Assembly (NCBI RefSeq): GCF_003992595.1
Contig: NZ_RZNA01000052.1
Coordinates: forward strand, 62,001-126,000
DNA: 64,000 bases
From: Flagellimonas oceanensis
GTDB lineage: Bacteria; Bacteroidota; Bacteroidia; Flavobacteriales; Flavobacteriaceae
Reading direction: 5' to 3'
Shown here one piece after another: positions 1-10,474 of this stretch. Made by a program: the position numbers and the translations under genes. The notes below the pieces were generated by a model that saw only the letters and a list, made by a program, of their open reading frames with translations, was not told the origin of the DNA and searched no databases. The first letter of the stretch is position 1; every line of letters starts with the position of its first letter.

Positions 1-60
1 TATTTTCGGTTAACTTGTTGATGTTCCAATGGTTGACCGTTCCCTTTAAAAAAGGAAATA

Positions 61-1155
61 ATGCAACCAAGACCAATACATACCCTATTTCTCCACCTGT
101 TTTTGATGGGTTTCTCCATTGGATTTAGTCAAAACCTTGTGCAAAACGGTGGTTTTGAAGACTTTGTGTCTTGTCCTGTTAAAATGAGCAATCTTAACAA
201 AGATGCGGAACATTGGAGTGCCCCAACACTGGGCACTACGGATTATTTCAACGAATGCAGCCGAACCAAGCTGGGTGTCCCCATGAACTTTAAGGGAAGG
301 CAAGAGCCGTACGAAGGGGCCGCTTATGCAGGACTCTATCTTTTCGCGCCTCGTGATTATCGCGAATACATTCAAGTGCCTTTGACGGAAACCCTTGAAA
401 AGGGAAGTAGGTATCGATTGACTCTGTTTATCAGTCTTTCCGAAAAATCGGATGGGGCCGTTATGGATATGGGCGCGGTTTTCTCGGAGAAACCACTATC
501 GGTCCATACCAAACGAGAGCTATCACAAAGAGAACTTATGGAGGCGACCGCCCAGACCACGCACATTAAACAATTTCCCGTTGCGGGATATTATCAGGAT
601 AAGCAGGATTGGATGGAATTGAGCTTTGATATGGTCTCCAAGGGTTTTGAGAGCTATTTGATCCTCGGTAATTTCAAAAGTAACGCTGGGACTTCTTACC
701 TGGATGGCCAAAATCCATCAACAAAAGAGGAGGGCTACGCCTACTATTATTTGGACGATATTTCGTTGACCTATCTCGGGCCAGAATATAAGACCGATGA
801 GGTTTATGTGTTGGATCATGTCAATTTCAATTTTGACCGTTTTGACCTTCAGCCCAAAGCAGAGCAGAGTCTTCGGGATGTGTACGAGCATCTCAGGAGA
901 AACCCGAACTTAAAGGTGGCCATCAATGGACACACCGATGATCTGGGGTCGGATGACTATAACGATATTCTCTCACGGGAGCGCGCCAGTTCGGTTGCGC
1001 AATATTTGATCGACCTTGGCTTGGATAAAAACAGAATTACCTCCAAAGGATACGGGGATAGCAAACCTTTGGACACGACACTTACCGAGGAAGCCCGAAG
1101 AAAGAACCGAAGGGTGGAGTTTGTGATGACAAAGTTTGAGGACGAAAACCCGTAA
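61..1155 (+). CDS. OmpA-family outer membrane protein
   Basis: A 364-residue exported protein. Residues 1-24 form a signal peptide ending FSQ. Residues about 25-240 are a beta-rich region beginning NLVQNGGFEDF, which resembles the carbohydrate-binding-like N-terminal modules of Bacteroidota OmpA proteins. Residues about 250-360 are the OmpA/MotB peptidoglycan-binding domain, with NGHTDDLGSDDYN, LSRERASSVAQYL, GYGDSKP and NRRVEF all recognisable. The domain family is known to bind diaminopimelate peptidoglycan, so the protein probably tethers the outer membrane or an exported complex to the wall. It is followed 42 bp later by a lipoprotein amidohydrolase with no visible functional link. The role of the N-terminal module is not known. 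Confidence 0.9.
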   Translation: MQPRPIHTLFLHLFLMGFSIGFSQNLVQNGGFEDFVSCPVKMSNLNKDAEHWSAPTLGTTDYFNECSRTKLGVPMNFKGRQEPYEGAAYAGLYLFAPRDYREYIQVPLTETLEKGSRYRLTLFISLSEKSDGAVMDMGAVFSEKPLSVHTKRELSQRELMEATAQTTHIKQFPVAGYYQDKQDWMELSFDMVSKGFESYLILGNFKSNAGTSYLDGQNPSTKEEGYAYYYLDDISLTYLGPEYKTDEVYVLDHVNFNFDRFDLQPKAEQSLRDVYEHLRRNPNLKVAINGHTDDLGSDDYNDILSRERASSVAQYLIDLGLDKNRITSKGYGDSKPLDTTLTEEARRKNRRVEFVMTKFEDENP

Positions 1156-1197
1156 ACATTTCTTTCCTTTTTCTATTTTTGATGGAAACCACCAGAA

Positions 1198-2817
1198 ATG
1201 AAAAAGTTCCTATTACTAACTACCGGCCTATTTGTTTTTTCTTGCGCCACCAAAGAAGAGGTGGACCTGATCGTCACCAATGCAAACATCTATACCGTGG
1301 ATGCCGATTTCTCCAAAGCCTCCAGTATGGCCATCAAGGATGGAAAATTTGTCGCCGTTGGCGAGACCGGGGAAATTTCAAAAAAATACAATGCCCAAGA
1401 GAACTTGGATGCCCAGGGCAGGACCATTGTTCCAGGCCTTATTGATGCCCATTGCCATTTTTATGGGTTGGGACAGAACCAACAAGTGGTGGATTTGGTC
1501 GGTACCCAAAGCTTTGATGAAGTTTTGGAAAGAGTGGTGGCTTTTCAAAAAGAGCGTCAGTCCAACTTTATCCAAGGTAGGGGATGGGATCAAAATGATT
1601 GGGAAGTAAAGGAATTCCCGACCAAGGACAAATTGGATGAACTGTTCCCGGATACACCGGTGGCATTGCGCCGTATCGATGGCCACGCCCTTTTGGTCAA
1701 CCAAAAAGCATTGGACATGGCGGGCATTACGGCGGATACTGAAACGGAAGGTGGCGAGATCGTGAAGGAAAACGGTGAGCCTACCGGCATTTTGGTGGAT
1801 AATCCAATGGGATTGATCGGCGCTATTGTGCCCCCTTCCACCAGAGCACAAAAAATACAGGCCCTCAAGGATGCGGAGGAGATTTCTTTGGATTACGGGT
1901 TGACCACGGTAAACGATGCAGGACTGTCCAGGGATATCATTGAGTTGATCGATAGTCTACAGCAAGCCGGCGAACTATCCATCAGGGTCTATGCCATGGT
2001 GGCCAACTATCCTGAAAACCTGGATTACTTTTTGGATAAGGGCATTATCAAAACCGAGGGCTTGAATGTCCGTTCCGTGAAAGTATATGGGGATGGTGCA
2101 CTGGGTTCCCGAGGAGCGGCATTGCGGGCACCTTACTCCGATAAGCCGGGACATTTCGGGGCCATGGTAACCCCTGTGGACCAGATCGAGGCCCTGGCAC
2201 AGCGCATTGCGGCCAGTGATTACCAGATGAACACCCATGCCATTGGCGATTCGGCCAATATCGTTGTGCTAAGGGCCTATGATAAGGCCTTGGAGGGTAA
2301 AACGGACCGTAGATGGAAAGTGGAGCATGCGCAGATCATCACTCCGTCCGATTTCGATTATTTTGAAAAAGGCATCATTCCATCCGTGCAGCCGACCCAT
2401 GCCACAAGCGATATGTATTGGGCCGGGGATAGATTGGGACCAGAACGGGTACAAGGGGCCTATGCCTATAAGGACTTGTTGGAGAAAGCGGGATTGGTGG
2501 CCTTGGGCACCGACTTCCCCGTGGAGCAAGTGAACCCATTTTTGACCTTTTATGCCGCAGTGGCCCGTCAAGATGTGGAACAATATCCCGAAGGCGGTTT
2601 TCAAATGGAGAACGCCTTAAGTAGGGAAGAAACCTTGAAGGGCATGACCCTTTGGGCGGCCTATTCCAATTTTGAGGAAGATGAAAAAGGAAGTATCGAG
2701 CCGGGTAAATTTGCCGATTTTGTGGTTTTGAGCGATGATATTATGACGATTCCATCCGAAGAAATTCCCAACGTCACTGCAAAACACGTTTTCTTGGGAG
2801 GCGTCCAGAAGAAATAA
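1198..2817 (+). CDS. YtcJ-like amidohydrolase lipoprotein
   Basis: A 539-residue metal-dependent hydrolase of the amidohydrolase-3 (YtcJ) family. The first 16 residues end in FSC, a lipobox, so the mature enzyme is probably a membrane-anchored periplasmic lipoprotein. Visible active-site elements are LIDAHCH (H85 and H87, the metal-binding HxH), WKVEHAQI and GTDFP, the usual TIM-barrel metal and acid positions. The C-terminal IEPGKFADFVVL is the beta-sandwich return typical of the superfamily. Known members hydrolyse amides such as N-substituted formamides or exoenzyme-like substrates; the substrate cannot be read from sequence. A second amidohydrolase lipoprotein lies at 47178-48734. The gene ends at a strong terminator shared with the convergent DUF2911 gene. 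Confidence 0.9.
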   Translation: MKKFLLLTTGLFVFSCATKEEVDLIVTNANIYTVDADFSKASSMAIKDGKFVAVGETGEISKKYNAQENLDAQGRTIVPGLIDAHCHFYGLGQNQQVVDLVGTQSFDEVLERVVAFQKERQSNFIQGRGWDQNDWEVKEFPTKDKLDELFPDTPVALRRIDGHALLVNQKALDMAGITADTETEGGEIVKENGEPTGILVDNPMGLIGAIVPPSTRAQKIQALKDAEEISLDYGLTTVNDAGLSRDIIELIDSLQQAGELSIRVYAMVANYPENLDYFLDKGIIKTEGLNVRSVKVYGDGALGSRGAALRAPYSDKPGHFGAMVTPVDQIEALAQRIAASDYQMNTHAIGDSANIVVLRAYDKALEGKTDRRWKVEHAQIITPSDFDYFEKGIIPSVQPTHATSDMYWAGDRLGPERVQGAYAYKDLLEKAGLVALGTDFPVEQVNPFLTFYAAVARQDVEQYPEGGFQMENALSREETLKGMTLWAAYSNFEEDEKGSIEPGKFADFVVLSDDIMTIPSEEIPNVTAKHVFLGGVQKK

Positions 2818-2832
2818 AAAAAGGCCCAAATG

Positions 2833-2873
2833 AAATGCCCCCAAATAGTGTCGAACTATTTAGGGGCATTTTT
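2833..2873 (+). terminator. Rho-independent terminator after the amidohydrolase
   Basis: AAATGCCCC and AACTATTT-aGGGGCATTT form a long hairpin (the arms also pair AAATAGT with ACTATTT around a GTCG loop), followed by T residues. It lies between two convergent genes and may serve both. Confidence 0.8.
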
Positions 2874-2896
2874 ATGGCCGTGATATCCAAGACTCT

Positions 2897-3430
2897 CTAG
2901 TAGCTGATGGGCAAGGTGGCCCTTGTGGTTCCCCAGCCCATAACCAAGTTTCCATCATCATCGAAGGCTATTCCAAAAGCTTCCAATGCTTCACTGTCCG
3001 TGGAAGCTTTGGCGGTCGCACGAACCACGTCGGCATCGCTGTCGTAGGAATAGGCGCCCCATTGGTGAAGGTTACCGTTGAAGATCACCGTCCACTCATC
3101 TTCCCCTGGAATGGTGAAGAGGGAATAGGAACCGGCTTTGATCGTTTTGCCGCCAACAGTGGCGTCCTTGTAAAATGTGATTTCGGTAGCTTCGTTTGCA
3201 CCGGTTCTCCAAACCTTTCCCACGGGGGCCAATTCGGCAAGGCTACGTCCTTTCAATTGCGGACGGCTGTATATGACACGTGCAGCTTTATCGGTTTCCT
3301 TGGAGCTTGCAGGGTAGTAAGCAATGTCCGCTGGGCTCTTGTCAAGTCCACTGAATTTCTGGGCCGTAGCTTCCACGGTAAACACCAAACTGGTACAAAA
3401 CACTAAAAGTAATACTGTTAATTTCTTCAT
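2897..3430 (-). CDS. DUF2911 family secreted protein
   Basis: A 177-residue protein with a signal peptide (MKKLTVLLLVFCTSLVFTVE, cleavage after ATA-Q). The mature part matches DUF2911, recognisable from SRPQLKGRSLAELAPVGKVW, RTGANEATEITFYKDATV, the GSYSLFTIP segment and NLHQWGAYSYD. The family is common and often multicopy in Bacteroidota and has no established biochemical function; a compact periplasmic beta protein is expected. It is monocistronic, convergent with the upstream amidohydrolase and divergent from asnB. Confidence 0.88.
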   Translation of the reverse strand: MKKLTVLLLVFCTSLVFTVEATAQKFSGLDKSPADIAYYPASSKETDKAARVIYSRPQLKGRSLAELAPVGKVWRTGANEATEITFYKDATVGGKTIKAGSYSLFTIPGEDEWTVIFNGNLHQWGAYSYDSDADVVRATAKASTDSEALEAFGIAFDDDGNLVMGWGTTRATLPISY

Positions 3431-3671
3431 GATTGTGATTTAAGTTCCTTGTAAAACTAGTTAATTATAATGTTGCTATAAATATACAGACGAGAAAATT
3501 AAGCAACCTTACAAAGCGTTCGGGTTAAAATCAGAATAGGTAAAATAAGTTTCATTATTTACTTTTATAAAAGAAAAAAATTACAATATGTAATATAAAT
3601 ATAGTTTAGGGTTTTATATTTTAATCTTTAAATTCATTTTTGTTTCAAAATTGTTATTAAATCTGTTTTTT

Positions 3672-5342
3672 ATGTGTGGTATAGTATGCGCATTTGATGT
3701 AAAGGAAAGTACGGAAGTACTTAGGCCCCAATTGTTGGAGATGTCGAAGAAAGTAAGGCACCGAGGGCCCGATTGGAGTGGTATTTACTCCGATGACAAA
3801 GCCATTTTGGCCCACGAGAGATTGGCCATTGTGGATCCCGCTTCGGGAAAACAACCATTGTTCAGTGCAGATGGTAAATTGGTCTTGGCCGCCAATGGCG
3901 AGATATATAATCATCAAGAGTTGAGAAAACAGTTTGACGGTAAATATAATTTCAAAACCCAATCCGATTGTGAGGTTATTTTGGCTCTTTATCAGGAAAA
4001 AGGGCCAGCCTTCGTTGATGAAATGAACGGAATCTTTGGTTTTGCCATTTACGATTCCGAAAAAGATGAGTATTTCATCGCCCGTGACCATATGGGAATC
4101 ATTCCCTTGTATATCGGTTGGGACAAGAATGGGACCTTCTACGTGGCTTCCGAGTTGAAGGCTTTGGAAGGGACCTGTTCCAAAATCCAACTATTTCCCC
4201 CGGGACACTACATGCACAGTTCCGATGGCGAATTTGTGAGATGGTACAAGCGCGACTGGATGGAATATGATGCGGTCAAGGAGAACGAAACCAGTATTCA
4301 AAAAGTAAAGGACGCTTTGGAGGCTGCGGTGCACCGTCAGTTGATGTCCGATGTGCCCTATGGTGTATTGCTATCTGGGGGACTGGATTCTTCCGTAACT
4401 TCCGCAATTGCCAAAAAATATTCACAAAAACGTGTGGAATCCGGCGATACGGCCGACGCATGGTGGCCTCAGTTGCACTCCTTCTCCGTAGGATTGGAAG
4501 GTTCACCTGATTTAGCTGCCGCTCAAAAAGTAGCGGATCATATTGGAACGGTGCACCACGAAATCAAATTTACCATTCAAGAGGGCTTGGATGCTATAAA
4601 AGATGTTGTTTACAACCTGGAAACCTACGATATCACGACGATAAGGGCTTCCACGCCCATGTATTTAATGGCTAGGGTCATTAAATCCATGGGAATCAAG
4701 ATGGTACTTTCGGGCGAGGGAGCGGATGAACTTTTCGGCGGATATCTTTATTTCCACAAAGCACCTAGCGCGAAGGACTTTCATGAGGAGACCGTGAGGA
4801 AATTGGATAAACTCCATATGTACGATTGCCTAAGAGCCAACAAATCCTTGGCCGCATGGGGTATCGAAGGGCGTGTTCCCTTCCTGGACAAAGAGTTTAT
4901 GGATGTAGCAATGAGCATCAACCCAAAAGATAAGATGATCAATGGTGAACGTATGGAGAAATGGGTGGTGCGAAAAGCATTTGAAGATTATTTGCCCGAA
5001 AGTGTGGCCTGGAGACAAAAAGAACAATTTTCGGATGGTGTAGGATACAGTTGGATTGATACCTTGAAAGCTTTGGTGGAAGAGGAGATCACGGATGAGC
5101 AATTGGCAAATGCCCATTTCAAATTCCCCATTCAAACCCCGACCTCGAAAGAAGAATATTACTATCGTTCAGTTTTTGAAAGTCACTTCCCTTCGGATGC
5201 GGCAGCGTTGAGTGTGCCCCAGGAGCCATCGGTGGCCTGTAGTACCAAGATTGCCTTGGAGTGGGACGAAGCCTTCAAGAACATGAACGACCCATCGGGA
5301 AGGGCTGTGGCCAAGGTCCATACCGATGCGTATGTGAAATAA
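3672..5342 (+). CDS. asnB: Asparagine synthase B (glutamine-hydrolysing)
   Basis: A 556-residue class-B asparagine synthetase that makes asparagine from aspartate, ATP and glutamine. The start is placed at the ATG giving MCGIVCAFD, because the N-terminal nucleophile amidotransferase needs Cys at position 2; the upstream in-frame ATG would bury it. The glutaminase half runs to about residue 200, with RHRGPDWSG and the LAANGEIYNH loop. The synthetase half carries the pyrophosphatase P-loop SGGLDSS near residue 238 and GEGADELFGGY. Length matches E. coli AsnB (554). The AT-rich 240 bp upstream is divergent with DUF2911 and probably holds both promoters; the gene ends in a GC-rich terminator. Confidence 0.97.
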   Translation: MCGIVCAFDVKESTEVLRPQLLEMSKKVRHRGPDWSGIYSDDKAILAHERLAIVDPASGKQPLFSADGKLVLAANGEIYNHQELRKQFDGKYNFKTQSDCEVILALYQEKGPAFVDEMNGIFGFAIYDSEKDEYFIARDHMGIIPLYIGWDKNGTFYVASELKALEGTCSKIQLFPPGHYMHSSDGEFVRWYKRDWMEYDAVKENETSIQKVKDALEAAVHRQLMSDVPYGVLLSGGLDSSVTSAIAKKYSQKRVESGDTADAWWPQLHSFSVGLEGSPDLAAAQKVADHIGTVHHEIKFTIQEGLDAIKDVVYNLETYDITTIRASTPMYLMARVIKSMGIKMVLSGEGADELFGGYLYFHKAPSAKDFHEETVRKLDKLHMYDCLRANKSLAAWGIEGRVPFLDKEFMDVAMSINPKDKMINGERMEKWVVRKAFEDYLPESVAWRQKEQFSDGVGYSWIDTLKALVEEEITDEQLANAHFKFPIQTPTSKEEYYYRSVFESHFPSDAAALSVPQEPSVACSTKIALEWDEAFKNMNDPSGRAVAKVHTDAYVK

Positions 5343-5411
5343 CCCCCGTTTTAAACCAACCAAACGATATGAAGCAGTAAAGCTAACTTGTTTCATTATT
5401 TTAATTAGTCA

Positions 5412-5440
5412 GAAAAGCCCCTTTCGCAAGGGGCTTTTTG
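5412..5440 (+). terminator. Rho-independent terminator after asnB
   Basis: AAAAGCCCC, an 8-nt TTTCGCAA loop, GGGGCTTTTT: a 9-bp stem with a T tract, 70 bp past the asnB stop. Confidence 0.88.
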
Positions 5441-5573
5441 GTGGTTTGAAGGGAACTGGCCGAACCGCTGTCAAATCGTCCTGTTTTCCACAGGATTTGT
5501 TGATAACTTACCCTGTTCAGCAGGCTCTTAGAGGCCATTTGCACGGGGTATTGATTATATTTGTAAGATTTGA

Positions 5574-7541
<1,968 letters not shown>

Positions 7542-7560
7542 ATATCAGGCATTTCACAAC

Positions 7561-7590
7561 AAAAACTCGCCCCTCAAAGGCGAGTTTTTT
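7561..7590 (+). terminator. Rho-independent terminator after gyrB
   Basis: AAAACTCGCC, loop CCTCAAA, GGCGAGTTTTTT: a strong stem with a T tract, 20 bp after the gyrB stop. Confidence 0.88.
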
Positions 7591-7614
7591 AGTTTTGGGT
7601 AAAACTTCAACATT

Positions 7615-8625
7615 ATGAAAAGAATAATTTTAATAGTAGCATTGGTTTGCGTGACCATGGGAAGAGCCCAAGACCTGAACGATATTTTTGTGTCGGGTGT
7701 GGCCGATGCCGAACGATTTGCCAATGCGTATTTATCGCCTGTTTCAGAAGGTGCCATTTACAGCATTTCCAACGGATGGTACAATACTGCAGATGCCAAG
7801 CCTTTAGGGGGATTTGAGATTTCCATCATTGGAAATATGACCGGGTTCAAGAACAAGGACGATAAAAAAGCTTTTTTGCTGGATCCTGCTGATTACGAAA
7901 ATTTGGATTTTGTGGATAATCCCGGTCAGGCCAGAATGGTCTCTACCGCTTTGGGGGATATCGAGGGCGTCGAAGTTTATGTTGAGGATGAAAGTAGTTT
8001 GTTCAGTCAGGAGTTTGAACTTCCGTCAGGTCTTTCCGCTGAAAATCTCAACTTTATCCCATCAGGGTACCTTCAAGGAAGTGTGGGGTTGATCAAAGGA
8101 CTTGAGGTAAAAGCTCGTTTTTTGCCAAAAATCAAATTTGATGATGATGCTAAAATCGGACTCTTCGGGGCGGGATTGCAATATGATTTTACCAAGATGT
8201 TGCCAGCGGATAAGGTATTGCCGGTGGCTATTTCAGCGGTCATAGGATATACGAATTTGAATGGAGAGTACGATTTTACCGATTCCTCTACCATTGAAGG
8301 CAGTGATCAAAGATTGGATGCATCTTTCAAAACATGGAACTTCAGTGCGGTGGTTTCCACAAGGAACATCCCTGTCATCAACTTTTATGGAGGTGTAGGA
8401 TATATTACAGGTAAATCCGATATTGATTTGCTGGGTACTTATGAAGCCAATGGACCTTTCTTTTCAGAAACTGTTGAGGATCCATTTTCCGTTTCCAAGA
8501 AAGCAAGCGGGGTTTCCGCCAATTTGGGTACAAAATTAAAACTGGGCTTCTTCAGGCTCAATGCAGAATATAACATCTCTGAATTCAGCACTTTCACCTT
8601 TGGTGTCAACTTCGGGTTCAGATAG
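7615..8625 (+). CDS. DUF6588 family outer membrane beta-barrel protein
   Basis: A 336-residue protein with a signal peptide (MKRIILIVALVCVTMGRAQ) and a long run of alternating hydrophobic/polar strands ending TFGVNFGFR, with the C-terminal aromatic residue typical of outer membrane barrels. The N-terminal part (DAERFANAYLSPVSEGAIYS, GWYNTADAKPLGGFEISI) matches the DUF6588 family as I remember it from Flavobacteriia. Function is unknown; transport or a structural role in the outer membrane are both possible. It sits alone between two terminators, convergent with a small lipoprotein gene. Confidence 0.75.
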   Translation: MKRIILIVALVCVTMGRAQDLNDIFVSGVADAERFANAYLSPVSEGAIYSISNGWYNTADAKPLGGFEISIIGNMTGFKNKDDKKAFLLDPADYENLDFVDNPGQARMVSTALGDIEGVEVYVEDESSLFSQEFELPSGLSAENLNFIPSGYLQGSVGLIKGLEVKARFLPKIKFDDDAKIGLFGAGLQYDFTKMLPADKVLPVAISAVIGYTNLNGEYDFTDSSTIEGSDQRLDASFKTWNFSAVVSTRNIPVINFYGGVGYITGKSDIDLLGTYEANGPFFSETVEDPFSVSKKASGVSANLGTKLKLGFFRLNAEYNISEFSTFTFGVNFGFR

Positions 8626-8658
8626 GAAAATACCAAATCAATCAACCAAAAATAAAGA

Positions 8659-8682
8659 AGGCCCCAATCATGGGGCCTCCTA
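8659..8682 (+). terminator. Terminator between convergent genes
   Basis: AGGCCCC, loop AATCAT, GGGGCCT; a perfect 7-bp GC-rich stem followed by a weak T-rich stretch. It probably serves the DUF6588 gene and perhaps the convergent lipoprotein gene. Confidence 0.65.
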
Positions 8683-8705
8683 TTTTCATATATGTAGTCT
8701 TCACG

Positions 8706-9077
8706 TCATTCCCTGGTGGCGAAGACCGAGCCATTGTCCAGAGTCAATACTTCAGGTTCTTGGGCTTTTTCCAAATTAACGGTAATATCCGTTACTTGAG
8801 GGTCCCCATAGGTAATGGAATAGGTTCCTTTTTCTTGGGACCATTTGAAATCAGTGTAAAAAATTAGTTTGGAGTCGGAATATCTTTGATACCTGCCCAG
8901 GTATACATCGTTGAAAATCCATTCTTCACGGACAGTACTGTTGCTTTTGCCTTCAAGATTGGAAGATTCGGTTTTTGCCCAGATACCAAGAATGGGGTCG
9001 TGGTTTTCTGGTACGCGCGTACAGTTGCTTATGGCGATTATGCCAACAATGGACAACAATGAAAAGAGCTTTTTCAT
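8706..9077 (-). CDS. Small lipocalin-like lipoprotein, unknown function
   Basis: A 123-residue protein beginning MKKLFSLLSIVGIIAISNC, a lipoprotein signal with Cys at residue 19. The mature sequence has DPILGIWAKTES, an EEWIFNDVYLGRY strand and a KGTYSITYGDPQVTDI strand, the layout of short lipocalin-like or DUF5004-type Bacteroidota lipoproteins. No ligand or partner can be inferred. It is monocistronic, convergent with the DUF6588 gene and divergent from mdh. Confidence 0.7.
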   Translation of the reverse strand: MKKLFSLLSIVGIIAISNCTRVPENHDPILGIWAKTESSNLEGKSNSTVREEWIFNDVYLGRYQRYSDSKLIFYTDFKWSQEKGTYSITYGDPQVTDITVNLEKAQEPEVLTLDNGSVFATRE

Positions 9078-9323
9078 AGGTCAAGTAGGTTACGTTAAAT
9101 TTGGGACTATTAGAACGTAGCTTTGTAGGAATCTATTGCATAAAAAGAATAAAATATTTGTGTTTGTTTTTCATTCCCGATCAATCGAAATGATTCCATG
9201 CATTTTTCAATGTATATCAACTTTGCATTATTTGGTTGAATAAGGCCGCTAAAACTGGTAAAAGTCAGCCTTTTTCTGAGTCAAATGCCTTATTTTTGAT
9301 GTCTAAAATTTAAATCTATACAA

Positions 9324-10250
9324 ATGAAAGTTACCGTAGTTGGAGCAGGCGCAGTGGGAGCAAGCTGTGCTGAATACATAGCAATGAAAAATTTTGCGGC
9401 AGAAGTTGTTTTATTGGATATCAAAGAAGGGTATGCCGAAGGAAAGGCCATGGACTTAATGCAAACGGCCTCCTTGAACGGATTTGATACCAAGATCACG
9501 GGAAGCACCAGCGATTATGGCAAAACCGCAGGTAGTGATATTGCAGTGATCACTTCGGGAATACCGCGTAAGCCAGGTATGACACGTGAAGAATTGATCG
9601 GAATCAACGCTGGAATCGTAAAAACCGTGGCAACAAGTCTTATTGAGCACTCTCCGAACGTAACCATTATTGTGGTAAGTAACCCTATGGATACCATGAC
9701 CTATTTGGTGCACAAGGCCACTGGATTGCCAAAGAACAGAATTATTGGTATGGGCGGTGCTTTGGACAGTGCACGTTTCAAGTATAGATTGGCCCAAGCC
9801 TTGGAAGCGCCAATATCCGATGTTGACGGTATGGTGATCGGTGGACACAGTGATAAAGGAATGGTTCCTTTGATCGGTCATGCTACCAGAAACAGTGTTA
9901 AGGTTTCCGAGTTCCTGTCCGAGGATAAAATGAACTGGGTGGTTGAAGAGACCAAAGTAGGTGGAGCTACCCTTACAGGCTTGTTGGGAACCAGTGCTTG
10001 GTATGCGCCAGGTGCCGCTGTATCCGGATTGGTACAGGCCATTGCTTGTGACCAGAAGAAAATGTTCCCATGTTCCTCTCTTTTGGAAGGAGAATATGGC
10101 TTGAACGATATTTGTATTGGTGTGCCGGTAATTTTGGGCAAGGATGGAATCGAGAAAATCGTTGAGATTGAATTGTCCGATGCAGAAAAAGCCAAAATGC
10201 AGGAAAGTGCCGAAGGTGTTAAGAAAACCAACGGCCTACTTGACGTTTAG
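9324..10250 (+). CDS. mdh: Malate dehydrogenase
   Basis: A 308-residue NAD-dependent malate dehydrogenase of the LDH-like (type 3) group, interconverting malate and oxaloacetate in the TCA cycle. Visible parts are the Rossmann GAGAVGASCAEY, the adenine-ribose-binding LLDIKEG, the substrate loop ITSGIPRKPGMTREEL with two arginines, VSNPMDTMTY, and the catalytic His in IGGHSDKGMVPL (about residue 174). Length is usual for the family. A TATTTTTG box at 9291-9298 resembles the flavobacterial -7 element, without a clear -33 partner. A palindromic element rather than a classical terminator follows. Confidence 0.96.
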   Translation: MKVTVVGAGAVGASCAEYIAMKNFAAEVVLLDIKEGYAEGKAMDLMQTASLNGFDTKITGSTSDYGKTAGSDIAVITSGIPRKPGMTREELIGINAGIVKTVATSLIEHSPNVTIIVVSNPMDTMTYLVHKATGLPKNRIIGMGGALDSARFKYRLAQALEAPISDVDGMVIGGHSDKGMVPLIGHATRNSVKVSEFLSEDKMNWVVEETKVGGATLTGLLGTSAWYAPGAAVSGLVQAIACDQKKMFPCSSLLEGEYGLNDICIGVPVILGKDGIEKIVEIELSDAEKAKMQESAEGVKKTNGLLDV

Positions 10251-10273
10251 CACACATCAATTATAACCAACTG

Positions 10274-10354
10274 AATTGTCATTTCGGACGGGACCTCGGA
10301 GAGATTGACCATTAATTTTTATGGGAATTTCAGGCTTTGTCCGGAATGACAATT
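10274..10354. repeat. Intergenic palindromic (REP-like) element
   Basis: Arms AATTGTCATTTCGGAC (10274-10289) and GTCCGGAATGACAATT (10339-10354) are inverted with one mismatch around a 49-bp middle that begins GGGACCTCGGAGAGATT. GTCATTTCG-type palindromes scattered between genes are familiar in Flavobacteriia genomes. It could form a long hairpin in RNA and act as a terminator for mdh, or be a non-autonomous repeat mobilised by a REP-type transposase. Confidence 0.6.
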
Positions 10355-10405
10355 TCATTTTAACAGCATAACCATCAACCGTAATTGCAATTACATCAAT
10401 TTCTA

Positions 10406-10436
10406 TTGTCAAATCTTATCGGAAATGATATATTTG
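10406..10436 (+). promoter_or_regulatory. secDF promoter, Bacteroidota type
   Basis: TTG at 10406-10408, a 20-bp spacer, then TATATTTG at 10429-10436. This matches the flavobacterial -33/-7 consensus TTG-N19/20-TAnnTTTG. It ends 38 bp before the secDF start. Confidence 0.7.
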
Positions 10437-10474
10437 CACGCTGTTTAAGAAAACTTCTAAAAAATTAACAATCA

